From contig NZ_RBXJ01000001.1 in NCBI RefSeq assembly GCF_003635115.1, forward strand, positions 620,001-684,000: a stretch of DNA of 64,000 nt. Reading direction: 5' to 3'. The notes beneath the pieces were generated by a model that worked only from the letters and a program-made list of their open reading frames with translations, had not been told where the DNA came from and did no database searches. This stretch comes from Microbacterium sp. AG1240 (GTDB lineage Bacteria; Actinomycetota; Actinomycetes; Actinomycetales; Microbacteriaceae). A program made the translations under genes and the position numbers. Below are positions 44,035 through 51,827 of the stretch, in pieces; position 1 is the first letter of the stretch; each line of letters starts with the position of its first letter.

Positions 44035-44109
44035 GCGTAGGAGATGGTGCCGGCGTAGGACGATCCGCGGCGCTGCATACTGTGTGCGCGTCTTCTCCTG
44101 TGCCGGGAA
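44035..44109 (+). repeat. conserved intergenic element, copy B
   Basis: This 75-bp element resembles 36829-36904. It holds two direct copies of GCGTAGGA (44035-44042, 44053-44060) and can pair AGGAGA (44039-44044) with TCTCCT (44094-44099). It sits in the 304-bp gap after the channel-like gene. Nothing else but a short tandem repeat is seen in that gap. Confidence 0.5.
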
Positions 44110-44145
44110 TGCCGGGAGCGGATGCGGCGTGCCGGCCGCGGCTGC

Positions 44146-44175
44146 GCAGCATCCGGCCTCGCAGCATCCGGCCTC
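44146..44175 (+). repeat. perfect 15-bp tandem duplication
   Basis: GCAGCATCCGGCCTC occurs twice head to tail (44146-44160, 44161-44175). Each copy contains the GCAGCATCC word that recurs through the window. Confidence 0.8.
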
Positions 44176-44268
44176 GCGGGATACGCGGGGGACGGGTCGA
44201 GCGCAAGCCCGGGATCACCCGGATCATCGCGACCTACGGTGAGGCTTCCCCCGAGAGACGAGTCACCC

Positions 44269-44388
44269 ATGTTCCGCTTCCTCCTCCGCTTCGCCCCCGT
44301 GCTCTACCCGATCGCACGAAAGCTCTGGCGCTCGCGTCAGGCCAAGAACGGCCCGCAGACCCCGCCTCCTGGCACCACGCGCCGCTGA
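44269..44388 (+). CDS. small 39-residue basic membrane-like protein
   Basis: The ATG at 44269 opens a 39-residue ORF (MFRFLLRFAPVLYPIARKLW, then a polar Pro/Thr-rich tail). It has one short amphipathic or membrane segment and is strongly basic. No family is recognised. Its position 47 bp before the SDR gene and a purine-rich GAGAGACGAG upstream support it modestly. Confidence 0.5.
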   Translation: MFRFLLRFAPVLYPIARKLWRSRQAKNGPQTPPPGTTRR

Positions 44389-44435
44389 GCGCAAGGGTCG
44401 GCCCGAGCCCGGGACGAGCGCCTAACGTTCCGGGC

Positions 44436-45329
44436 ATGGCTGATCAGTACACCTTCGACAACCCCGTCACCCGCTACGCCCGCGTCGAGCCTCCCGTGCA
44501 GCACCAGAGCGAGCCGGGCGTGCAGGGCGAGATGACCCCCGTCCCCGACCTCGGCGAGAAGACGTACCGCGGTAGCGGTCGCCTCACCGGCCGGAAGGCC
44601 CTCATCACCGGCGGCGACTCCGGCATCGGCGGCGCCGTGGCGATCGCCTTCGCGCGCGAGGGCGCCGACGTGGCGATCGTGCACCTGCCCGACGAGCAGG
44701 CCGACGCCGACCACGTGCTCGAGCTCGTGCGCGAGGCCGGACGCACCGGCGTCTCGATCGCGACCGACATCTCGGATGCTGCGGCCTGCCGCGCGCTCGT
44801 CGCCGAGGCCGCCGAGGCGCTCGGCGGGCTCGACATCCTCGTGAACAACGCCGGCAAGCAGGTGGCCGTCGACCGCGTGGAAGACCTCAGCGACGAGCAG
44901 TTCGAGGAGACCTTCCGCACGAACGTGTTCGCGAACTTCTGGATCACGAAGGCCGCTCTCGCGCACCTTCCGGCCGGCGCGAGCATCATCAACACCGCGT
45001 CGCTGGAGGCCTACAAGCCCGCGCCCGACCGGCTGGACTACGCCGCGACCAAGGCCGCCGTGAACAACCTGTCGAAGGGGCTCGCTCAGCAGCTGGCACC
45101 CCGCGGGATCCGCGTCAACATCGTCGCGCCCGGCCCGACCTGGTCGGCGCTGCAGGTCAGCGGCGGCGTCTCGGACGAGCAGATGAAGGCCTTCGACGAC
45201 GAGAGCACCTACCAGCGCGCCGGGCAGCCCGCCGAGATCGCACCCGCGTTCGTGTTCCTCGCCTCGGCCGAGTCGAGCTACGTCTCGGGCGAGACGCTGA
45301 ACGTCAACGGCGGCATGGTCACGCCGTAG
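44436..45329 (+). CDS. short-chain dehydrogenase/reductase
   Basis: The 297-residue oxidoreductase belongs to the classical SDR family with a 50-residue N-terminal extension, typical of the YhxC/YdaD general-stress-type glucose dehydrogenase-like subgroup. Motifs are TGGDSGIG (58-65, dinucleotide binding), NNAG, a serine in INTASLEAY, and the catalytic YAATK with Tyr202 and Lys206. The C-terminus is the usual GETLNVNGGMVTP. The physiological substrate is unknown. It is followed by a hairpin-rich repeat region. Confidence 0.9.
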   Translation: MADQYTFDNPVTRYARVEPPVQHQSEPGVQGEMTPVPDLGEKTYRGSGRLTGRKALITGGDSGIGGAVAIAFAREGADVAIVHLPDEQADADHVLELVREAGRTGVSIATDISDAAACRALVAEAAEALGGLDILVNNAGKQVAVDRVEDLSDEQFEETFRTNVFANFWITKAALAHLPAGASIINTASLEAYKPAPDRLDYAATKAAVNNLSKGLAQQLAPRGIRVNIVAPGPTWSALQVSGGVSDEQMKAFDDESTYQRAGQPAEIAPAFVFLASAESSYVSGETLNVNGGMVTP

Positions 45330-45330
45330 C

Positions 45331-45444
45331 GCGCGGGTTGCGCTCGTCGAGATGTCACGACACCCGGATGCGCGCGGGCTGCGCTCGGTGAGATGCCACG
45401 ACATTCGGACGGGCGCGGGAGCGAGTCCGGGTGTCTTGGCATCT
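45331..45444. repeat. hairpin-forming extragenic repeat cluster
   Basis: Two direct 39-bp copies (45331-45369 and 45372-45410; 32 of 39 identical), each ending near AGATGYCACGACA, are followed by an inverted partial copy. AGATGCCACGACATTCGGAC (45391-45410) pairs with GTCCGGGTGTCTTGGCATCT (45425-45444) at 17 of 20 positions. It lies between convergent genes and could act as a terminator or be a REP-like dispersed element. Confidence 0.65.
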
Positions 45445-45493
45445 GAATGGATGCGCGCGGCGACGGATGCGGCGCGGCAGGCCGGATGCGGCG

Positions 45494-46225
45494 CTAGAGG
45501 AGGTCGGCGATCGCGTGGAAGGTGAGGTCGGGATCTTCGAGATGCATGTCGTGATGGAGGCCCGGAAGACGGCGGATCTGCCAGCCCGCGTGCTCCAGAC
45601 GCGCAGCGAAGGCGTCGGGCAGCACCGCCGGCGAGTCGTCGGAGAGCACGACCGTAGACGGCACGGCGGGTGCGGCCACCGCGACCGGATGGAACGCGAC
45701 GTCGCGAAACACCCCGACGGCCATACGGGTGTCGAAGCGTTCGCGAGCCCGGGAGAGAAGGTTGCGGATGTCGGGGTCGTAACCGGCCCGGACCTTCGCG
45801 CCCTTCCGAGCCTGCAGCGCTCCGGCCACTCCCATCGACAGCGCGGGAACGGCCCAGAAGAACCTGCCCGCAACGCCCGTCGTGGGCAGGGCGAGGGCGA
45901 AGCCCGGGTCGAGGTAGATCGCGCGGCGCGGCGTGAGCCGGTCGACCGCCCGCACCAGCACCGACCCGCCGAGCGAATGACCGATCACGGCATCGAGGCC
46001 GACGGGCAGGGCGGTCGAGACGTCGTCGGCGAAGTCGTCGAGACGGTACGACGTCGCGCGTTCACTCCTGCCGTGGCCCCGCAGATCGAGGGTGGTGACC
46101 GTGTATTCGCCGGCCCGCAGCATCCGATCGACGAGGGGCCGCCACGTGTCGCCGTCGCCGCCGAGTCCGTGAACCAGGCCCACATGCCGTGAACCATCGC
46201 CGACCGTGGTGGTGTGCAATCGCAT
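45494..46225 (-). CDS. alpha/beta hydrolase
   Basis: The 243-residue hydrolase shows VGLVHGLGGDGDTW (oxyanion loop), LDLRGHGRSE, and the nucleophile elbow AVIGHSLGGSVLV. A catalytic Asp candidate is in VVLSDDSPAVL, and the histidine is in LPGLHHDMHL. It has no signal peptide. Substrate is unknown. The ATG at 46225 lies just beside a perfect 27-bp tandem repeat in the divergent promoter region. Confidence 0.87.
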   Translation of the reverse strand: MRLHTTTVGDGSRHVGLVHGLGGDGDTWRPLVDRMLRAGEYTVTTLDLRGHGRSERATSYRLDDFADDVSTALPVGLDAVIGHSLGGSVLVRAVDRLTPRRAIYLDPGFALALPTTGVAGRFFWAVPALSMGVAGALQARKGAKVRAGYDPDIRNLLSRARERFDTRMAVGVFRDVAFHPVAVAAPAVPSTVVLSDDSPAVLPDAFAARLEHAGWQIRRLPGLHHDMHLEDPDLTFHAIADLL

Positions 46226-46234
46226 CGTCACAGT

Positions 46235-46288
46235 GTCACAGGCCCGGCGCCCGGGCGGAACGTCACAGGCCCGGCGCCCGGGCGGAAC
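46235..46288. repeat. perfect 27-bp tandem repeat in divergent promoter
   Basis: Two identical 27-bp units (46235-46261 and 46262-46288) begin GTCACAGG, and each holds the inverted repeat GCCCGG-CGC-CCGGGC. A further GTCACAG lies at 46226-46232. They occupy the promoter gap between the hydrolase and the dehydrogenase operon. Confidence 0.85.
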
Positions 46289-46357
46289 GCGTAGAGGATT
46301 CTCGGGGCGCAGCGCAAGCCGCCCCGAAAATCCGCGCGGTGCCCGAATGTTGTCGTC

Positions 46358-47398
46358 ATGCTCGTTTCGAACACGTCTGCTCCCGTCATCGTCTGCGCCC
46401 TGCCGGGGTTCGCGGAGCGCGTGGGGCCGATCGACGGCGAGGTCGACGTGCGACATGTCGAGCTCGCCGATCTCGACCACGTCATCGCGCAGCTGGCCTC
46501 CTGCGACGGCCGGCGCTTCGTGGTGGCCGGCGGGGGCGCGGAGGCCGCGGTCGTCGCCGCGGTCGTGGAGCGGCTGCTCAGCGGCGAGGCCCCGGTCTTC
46601 GGGCTCGTCGGGGTGGTGCTGGCGGAGCCCGAGGGCGACCTCGGGACCGAATCGTTCGACCTTCCGACGCTGGTGATACCCGACGCCGCGACGCGACTTC
46701 TGCGATCCGCGGCCTCCGACGGCGCGCAGCACATGGCAGACGAAGCCTCCGAAGCGGTGCGCCGCACCTTTCCGCGAGCCCGCGCCGGCGAGCTCGCCGA
46801 ATTCATCGCGCGCGAGATCGCGCCGGCACCGGCGGTGCCCGAAGACTGGGCACGCCTCATCGCCTCGGATCGCGTCGACGTCGAGGTGCGCAGCATCCTG
46901 TCCCGTCGCGCTCTGCCCGACGACGCCGAGTATGCCCCGCGAGAGATGGATGCGGCGCAGTTGACGCTGCTGCGCGAGATCGCCGACCTCGTCGTGCCGC
47001 AGGACGGCCCGGCGATCGACCTCGCCGCTCGCGTCGACGCCCAGCTCGCACGCGGCGAGGGCGACGGGTGGCGCAACGCGGCGCTACCGCCCGACCCCGA
47101 CGCCTACCGCACGGGGCTCACGGCGCTCGCCGATCGCTGGGCCGGGGAGGAGACCCTCCGCTCCGCGATCGAGGGCGAGCTCGAGACGGGCGGACCGTTC
47201 TCGGCCGCACAGCTGATGGCGTGGCTGGAAGACGTGCGGGTCGATCTCGTGCGCCAGTGGCTCGCCCACCCCGCCACCGCGGCCAAGGCGGGATTCGACG
47301 GCTTCGCCACGGGCGGCACCGTGCTGCCTCTGCGCGGGTTCACCGAGCTCGGCAGCGCAACACGAGAAGCATGGGAACCGGCGGGGGTGAACGCGTGA
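46358..47398 (+). CDS. two-domain protein with gluconate 2-dehydrogenase subunit 3-like C-terminus
   Basis: The 346-residue protein has a C-terminal half (about 195-345) like the small subunit of membrane gluconate dehydrogenase. Its helical pattern includes LREIADLVVPQDGPA and the ending FDGFATGGTVLPLRGFTELG. The N-terminal half (about 10-160) resembles an alpha/beta-hydrolase fold that has lost its nucleophile (FVVAGGGAEAAVVAAV where GxSxG would be; LVIPDAATRLL). That subunit is normally about 200 residues without such an addition. Its stop overlaps the start of the flavoprotein gene (GTGA), so the two form a complex. Confidence 0.7.
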   Translation: MLVSNTSAPVIVCALPGFAERVGPIDGEVDVRHVELADLDHVIAQLASCDGRRFVVAGGGAEAAVVAAVVERLLSGEAPVFGLVGVVLAEPEGDLGTESFDLPTLVIPDAATRLLRSAASDGAQHMADEASEAVRRTFPRARAGELAEFIAREIAPAPAVPEDWARLIASDRVDVEVRSILSRRALPDDAEYAPREMDAAQLTLLREIADLVVPQDGPAIDLAARVDAQLARGEGDGWRNAALPPDPDAYRTGLTALADRWAGEETLRSAIEGELETGGPFSAAQLMAWLEDVRVDLVRQWLAHPATAAKAGFDGFATGGTVLPLRGFTELGSATREAWEPAGVNA

Positions 47399-48942
47399 AC
47401 CTCGACAGCATGCGCACCTTCGCCGACGACGAGATCGTCGACGTCGTCGTCGTCGGAACCGGTGCCGGCGGCGCCCCGCTCCTGGCCGAGATGGCCCGTC
47501 GCGGCCTGAGCGCGGTCGCCCTCGAGGCCGGCCGCAACTTCGAGCTGACCGACTTCACCCCCGACGAGACCGAGGCGGTGCGCATCAACTGGATGTCGGA
47601 GCGCCTCAGCGGGGGAGAAGACCCCACCGCGTTCGGTCCGAACAACAGCGGCATCGGGGTCGGCGGCTCCACCCTGCACTGGGGCGCGTTCTCGCCTCGC
47701 CCCGACCGGCGCGACCTGCGCCTGCGCACCGAGACGGGTGAGGGGCGCGACTGGCCCCTCGACCCGGAGGAGCTGCTGCGCTACGTCGCCCGCGTCGAGA
47801 GCGACATCGGCGTCTCGGGTCCCGTGCCCTACCCGTGGGACCCCGACCGCGCCTACGCCTACAAGGCGCCGGGTCGCAACGGCTCGGCCGACATCGTGGC
47901 GCGCGGGGCGAGCGCTCTGGGCATCCGCACCGCCGACGCCCCCGCCGCCGTGCTCACGCGCGCACGTTTGCAGCCCTCCTTCGGCGAACGCGGCGCCTGC
48001 CAGTCGTGCGGCGCCTGCCACCAGGGCTGCCGGTTCGGCGCCAAGGCCACGACGGCCACCACGTACCTTCCGGCGGCGGTGTCGTACGGCGCCGAGATCC
48101 GCGCGGAGTCGATGGTGCACGGCATCGAGCTCGACGCTCGCGGCCGGGTCGCGGCGGTGCTCTATCGCCGAGACGGTGTCGACCGCCGACAGCGCTGCCG
48201 CACGCTCGTTCTCGCGGCGGGCGGCATCGAGACCCCACGCCTGCTGCTGCACACGGGGCTGGCGAACTCGAGCGGCCAGGTCGGACGCAACTTCCTCGCG
48301 CACGGCGCCACCCAGGTGTGGGGGCGCTTCGACGAGTCCGTGCGCGGCCACCGCGGGTACCCGTCCTCACTCATCAGCGAGGACATGCTGAGGCCCGCCG
48401 ACGCCGACTTCGCGGGCGGTTACCTCATGCAGAGCCTCGGCGTCATGCCCCTCACCTACGCCACGACCCTCGCGCGCGGCGGCGGGCTGTGGGGCCGGGA
48501 GCTCGTCGAACGCACGCTCGACGCGCGCATGTATGCCGGAATCGGCATCAACGCCGATTGCCTGCCCTCGGACGACAACCGGCTCGAGCTGGTCGACGAG
48601 CTCGACGAATGGGGCATCCCGCGCGCTCGCATCGACTTCACCGCCGGCGCGAACGAGAAAGCGCTCGACGCGCACGCCACCCGCACGATGGAGAACATCA
48701 TGCGCGCCGCCGGGGCGAGCGACACCATCGTGCTGGCACGTACCGCGCACACGGTGGGCACGTGCCGTATGTCGGCCGACCCGGCCGACGGCGTGGTCGA
48801 CGCCGACGGGCGGTCGCACGACATCCCGAACCTCTGGATCAGCGACAACTCCGTGTTCCCCAGCGCCCTGGCCGCGAACCCGGCGCCCACCATCATGGCG
48901 ATGTCGCTGCGCACCGCAGACCGGATGCTGGCCTCGGCGTAG
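47395..48942 (+). CDS. GMC-family flavin oxidoreductase (gluconate-dehydrogenase large-subunit type)
   Basis: The 515-residue flavoprotein has the FAD motif VVVGTGAGGAPLLAEMARRG, a GVGGSTLHWGAF segment and a cysteine cluster CQSCGACHQGC typical of the gluconate dehydrogenase large subunit. The active-site His is in AHTVGTCRM and the Asn in ALAANPAPTIMAM. It should oxidise a sugar, polyol or related alcohol with electrons passed to the respiratory chain, although no cytochrome subunit is next to it. GTG start at 47395 is coupled to the partner gene. Confidence 0.9.
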   Translation: MNLDSMRTFADDEIVDVVVVGTGAGGAPLLAEMARRGLSAVALEAGRNFELTDFTPDETEAVRINWMSERLSGGEDPTAFGPNNSGIGVGGSTLHWGAFSPRPDRRDLRLRTETGEGRDWPLDPEELLRYVARVESDIGVSGPVPYPWDPDRAYAYKAPGRNGSADIVARGASALGIRTADAPAAVLTRARLQPSFGERGACQSCGACHQGCRFGAKATTATTYLPAAVSYGAEIRAESMVHGIELDARGRVAAVLYRRDGVDRRQRCRTLVLAAGGIETPRLLLHTGLANSSGQVGRNFLAHGATQVWGRFDESVRGHRGYPSSLISEDMLRPADADFAGGYLMQSLGVMPLTYATTLARGGGLWGRELVERTLDARMYAGIGINADCLPSDDNRLELVDELDEWGIPRARIDFTAGANEKALDAHATRTMENIMRAAGASDTIVLARTAHTVGTCRMSADPADGVVDADGRSHDIPNLWISDNSVFPSALAANPAPTIMAMSLRTADRMLASA

Positions 48943-48979
48943 CATCCGTCTCTCCACCGTGCTCGACCGTCGGAGGATC

Positions 48980-49008
48980 ATCGCCGCGTCGGAGGATGCG
49001 GCGGCGAT
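48980..49008 (+). terminator. weak candidate terminator after the GMC operon
   Basis: Inverted repeat ATCGCCGC (48980-48987) and GCGGCGAT (49001-49008), flanked by a direct repeat GTCGGAGGAT (48969-48978, 48988-48997). Confidence 0.4.
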
Positions 49009-49127
49009 CCTTCGATGACGGTGCGTTTCTCCGACGGGGTGAGGCCCGTGAAGGAGGGCACTAGCGAGTCGGGGCGCATTCGTCAACGCTTGGCTCGGGG
49101 CAAGGTTCGCGGCGCACGATGTCGGGC

Positions 49128-49964
49128 ATGACAGAGATCACCGCACACCACGGATTGCTGACCGACATCAACCTGCACGTCGACGACACCGGCGGATCGG
49201 GCCGCCCGGTCGTGCTGATCCACGGCTGGCCGCTCTCGGGCGAGTCGTGGTCGGAGCAGGTTCCGGCCCTCGAGAAGGCCGGCTACCGCGTCATCACCTA
49301 CGACCGCCGCGGCTTCGGGCGCAGCGACAAGCCCCGCACCGGCTACGACTACGACACGTTCGCCGATGACCTCGCGGCCGTTCTCGCGGCTCTCGACCTG
49401 CGCGACGTCACGCTCGTCGGCTTCTCGATGGGCGGCGGCGAGGTCGCACGCTACGTCACGAAGCACGGCACCGATCGCCTGAAGAGCGTCGTGTTCGCCG
49501 CCGCCGTCCCGCCGTACCTCAAGAAGAGCGACGACAACCCCGAGGGCCCGCTCGACGACGAGACCGCCGGCGGCATGGAGAAGGGGCTGCGCGAGGACGA
49601 GACGAGCTTCTACCACCAGTTCACGACCGACTTCTTCTCGGTCGACGGCAAGCTCACGGTGAGCGACGCGCAGCAGGCCGACGCCGAGCGCCTCGCCAAC
49701 CAGGCCGACCACCACGCCGCCCTGAAGTCGATGGAAGCGTTCGCCACCACCGACTTCCGCGACGACCTGCCCAACGTCACTGTGCCGGCGCTCATCATCC
49801 ACGGCGACAGCGACGGCACCGTGCCCTTCGAGGGATCGGGAAAGCGCACCCACGAGGCGATCGTCGGCAGCGAGCTCGTGCTCGTCGAGGGCGCGCCCCA
49901 CGGCCTCAACGTCAGCCACAAGGAGCAGTTCAACACCGCGCTCCTGAGCTTCCTCAACCGCTGA
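49128..49964 (+). CDS. alpha/beta hydrolase (non-haem chloroperoxidase/arylesterase-like)
   Basis: The 278-residue enzyme closely follows the non-haem haloperoxidase/esterase family. It has VVLIHGWPLSGESW, TYDRRGFGRSDKP, the elbow LVGFSMGGGEVARYV, the Asp in IIHGDSDGTVPF and the His in EGAPHGLNV. Such enzymes hydrolyse esters or make peracids. An alternative ATG at 49119 would add three residues. It is a single-gene unit with its own terminator. Confidence 0.9.
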   Translation: MTEITAHHGLLTDINLHVDDTGGSGRPVVLIHGWPLSGESWSEQVPALEKAGYRVITYDRRGFGRSDKPRTGYDYDTFADDLAAVLAALDLRDVTLVGFSMGGGEVARYVTKHGTDRLKSVVFAAAVPPYLKKSDDNPEGPLDDETAGGMEKGLREDETSFYHQFTTDFFSVDGKLTVSDAQQADAERLANQADHHAALKSMEAFATTDFRDDLPNVTVPALIIHGDSDGTVPFEGSGKRTHEAIVGSELVLVEGAPHGLNVSHKEQFNTALLSFLNR

Positions 49965-49981
49965 GCCGCCCTCGCGCCGTC

Positions 49982-50020
49982 GACGACGCCCGCACTCCCG
50001 CACGGGGTGCGGGCGTCGTC
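49982..50020 (+). terminator. terminator of the chloroperoxidase-like gene
   Basis: Perfect 13-bp inverted repeat GACGACGCCCGCA (49982-49994) and TGCGGGCGTCGTC (50008-50020), followed by TCGTTC. Confidence 0.75.
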
Positions 50021-50080
50021 TCGTTCACCTACCATCCCGCACCCGCCCTCAGCAACGGCCCGGTGCCGAGACCCGCCGAA

Positions 50081-50096
50081 TGTGACGATCATCACG
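50081..50096 (+). promoter_or_regulatory. CRP-like site overlapping a start codon
   Basis: TGTGA-N6-TCACG matches the CRP/GlxR consensus TGTGA-N6-TCACA at nine of ten fixed bases, and its last base is the first base of the GTG start at 50096. Confidence 0.4.
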
Positions 50097-50428
50097 TGAC
50101 AACGCTTCTCCCCGCCCCGGTCGACGACGGGGTCTTCCCGCCCGATCTCGACGAGCTGATGGCACGGGTCGCGCAGGGCGACACCGAGGCCTTCGCGGAG
50201 GTCTACGACCTCTCGTCGAGCCGGGTGCTCGGCCTCATCACCCAGATCGGTCGCGGACGCGCCCCCGCCGAGGAGATCATGCTCGACGTCTTCACGACGG
50301 TGTGGCGCACAGCGCCCGAGTACCGCGCGTCCGACGGACCGGCCTGGGCCTGGGTCGTGCGGATCGCCGCACGCCTGGCGATCGCCGACCGGCGACACGC
50401 CCACCCCGGCGTTGCAGCGACCTCATAG
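50096..50428 (+). CDS. sigma-70 region 2-only protein (truncated ECF-like)
   Basis: The 110-residue protein aligns with ECF sigma region 2 (LMARVAQGDTEAFAEVYDL, PAEEIMLDVFTTVW, WAWVVRIAARLAIADRRH) and then stops. Region 4, needed for -35 recognition, is missing, and I find no continuation in another frame before the next gene. It may be a remnant, or a stand-alone core-RNA-polymerase-binding protein. GTG at 50096 is the best start. Confidence 0.7.
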   Translation: MTTLLPAPVDDGVFPPDLDELMARVAQGDTEAFAEVYDLSSSRVLGLITQIGRGRAPAEEIMLDVFTTVWRTAPEYRASDGPAWAWVVRIAARLAIADRRHAHPGVAATS

Positions 50429-50472
50429 CCGAGGAGAGGATGCTGGAAGATCCCGTCTGAACCGAGGTACGC

Positions 50473-51780
50473 GTGAACGCACTGCTCGACATCGGAATCC
50501 TCTCCGGACCGGCTGTCATCGCCGTCATCGTCGTCGCAGGCATCGCCGCCGCCCTCCTCGTGCTCGTTCGACCGAGCAGGAGATGGAGACGCGGCACCTG
50601 GTTCGTGACCGCGGTCGGCTCGGCCCTCGCCGGAGCCCTCATCGGCGCCGCGCTGACCTGGGTGATCGCCGACGAGATGAACGCCTTCGGCGTCGATCTC
50701 ACCTTCGCGTCGCGCGCGTGGATCGCGCTGGCGTTCGCCGGGAGCGCGGTCGCCCTGGCCTCGCTCTGGCGCGCGAGCTGGAAGCGGATCGTGGCCGTAC
50801 CCCTGGCCGTCGTGCTGTTCGTCGGCACCGCGGGGATGGGCGTGAACATCGCGTTCGGCAAGTACCCGACGATCCGCAGCGCCCTCGGACTGAGCGCCTA
50901 CGCGGGGGATGTGCTGCCCGACCTCCACGTCGGCTCGGGCGATCGTCCGACCATCGCCGAATGGACGCCCCCCGCCGGCATGCCCGCGAAGGGGAGCATG
51001 GCGTCGGTGGTCATCCCCGCGACCGCGTCGGGCTTCGTCGCGCGCGACGCGTCGGTCTACCTGCCGCCCGCCGCGCTGACCCAGAACGCTCCCCTGCTGC
51101 CGGTGCTCATCATGATGTCGGGGCAGCCGGGCTCGACCGACGAGGTCTTCACCGTCGGGCGATTGCGCGACACCCTCGATGCCTACGCCGCCGCGCACCA
51201 GGGGCTCGCCCCGATCGTCGTCTCACCCGATCAGCTGGGCGACCCCGACGCGAATCCGATGTGCGTCGACTCGCCCCTCGGCAACTCCGCGACGTACATC
51301 ACGGTCGACGTGCCGAACTGGATCACCGCGCATCTGCCCGTGCTCCCCTCACCCGGCGGGTGGGGTGTGGGGGGACTGTCGCAGGGCGGCACCTGCTCGA
51401 TCCAGCTCGGCGCGCAGCATCCGGAGCTCTTCAGTGCGATCCTCGACGCCTCGGGGGAGGAGTTCCCCACGCTGGGCGACCCCGCCACGACCATCGAGAA
51501 GGGCTTCGGGGGCGACGCTGCGAAGTACGCCGCCGCCTACCCCGCCGCGATCATGGCGTCGAAGGCGCCGTACACCGACATGTTCGCGGTGTTCGGCGTG
51601 GGCAGCGCCGACTCGGCGTTCCTCCCCGGGGTGAAGAACGTGTACGCCGCCGCGCAGGCCGCGGGGATGACCGCGACCTACGTCGAGTCGGAGGGCAACG
51701 CCCACGACGCGGCGGCCTGGAGCTACGTGTTCTCCGTCGGGCTCCCGCTCATCGCCGACCACTGGGGCCTGAACCGCTAG
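50473..51780 (+). CDS. membrane-anchored esterase (putative esterase/VirJ-AtvA-like role)
   Basis: The 435-residue protein has about four N-terminal membrane helices (residues 8-130). An extracytoplasmic alpha/beta-hydrolase of the putative-esterase (EstA/PF00756-like) type follows, with SVYLPPAAL, VLIMMSGQPGS, the elbow GVGGLSQGGTCS and the His in EGNAHDAAAW. It faces the MprF-like synthase gene in convergent orientation. In other bacteria aminoacyl-phosphatidylglycerol synthases are often paired with a hydrolase (VirJ, AtvA, AhyD), so it may remove amino acids from lipids; this is inference. Confidence 0.78.
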   Translation: MNALLDIGILSGPAVIAVIVVAGIAAALLVLVRPSRRWRRGTWFVTAVGSALAGALIGAALTWVIADEMNAFGVDLTFASRAWIALAFAGSAVALASLWRASWKRIVAVPLAVVLFVGTAGMGVNIAFGKYPTIRSALGLSAYAGDVLPDLHVGSGDRPTIAEWTPPAGMPAKGSMASVVIPATASGFVARDASVYLPPAALTQNAPLLPVLIMMSGQPGSTDEVFTVGRLRDTLDAYAAAHQGLAPIVVSPDQLGDPDANPMCVDSPLGNSATYITVDVPNWITAHLPVLPSPGGWGVGGLSQGGTCSIQLGAQHPELFSAILDASGEEFPTLGDPATTIEKGFGGDAAKYAAAYPAAIMASKAPYTDMFAVFGVGSADSAFLPGVKNVYAAAQAAGMTATYVESEGNAHDAAAWSYVFSVGLPLIADHWGLNR

Positions 51781-51814
51781 CCGCCGGTCCTCGAGCGACC
51801 CGGGGACCGGCGGC
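51780..51814. terminator. bidirectional terminator
   Basis: Perfect 11-bp inverted repeat GCCGCCGGTCC (51780-51790) and GGACCGGCGGC (51804-51814) between the convergent esterase and MprF-like genes. Confidence 0.7.
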
Positions 51815-51827
51815 GACGGCGCGGCGG

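Noticed and set aside
46189..47394. N-terminal extension of the GMC oxidoreductase frame upstream to 46189
   Set aside because: The extension is low-complexity Arg-rich sequence antisense or out of frame to the partner gene. The coupled GTG at 47395 gives the standard FAD-binding N-terminus.
50429..50472. Frameshifted region 4 of the truncated sigma factor
   Set aside because: The 44 bp between the stop and the next gene are too short and show no region 4 motifs in any frame.
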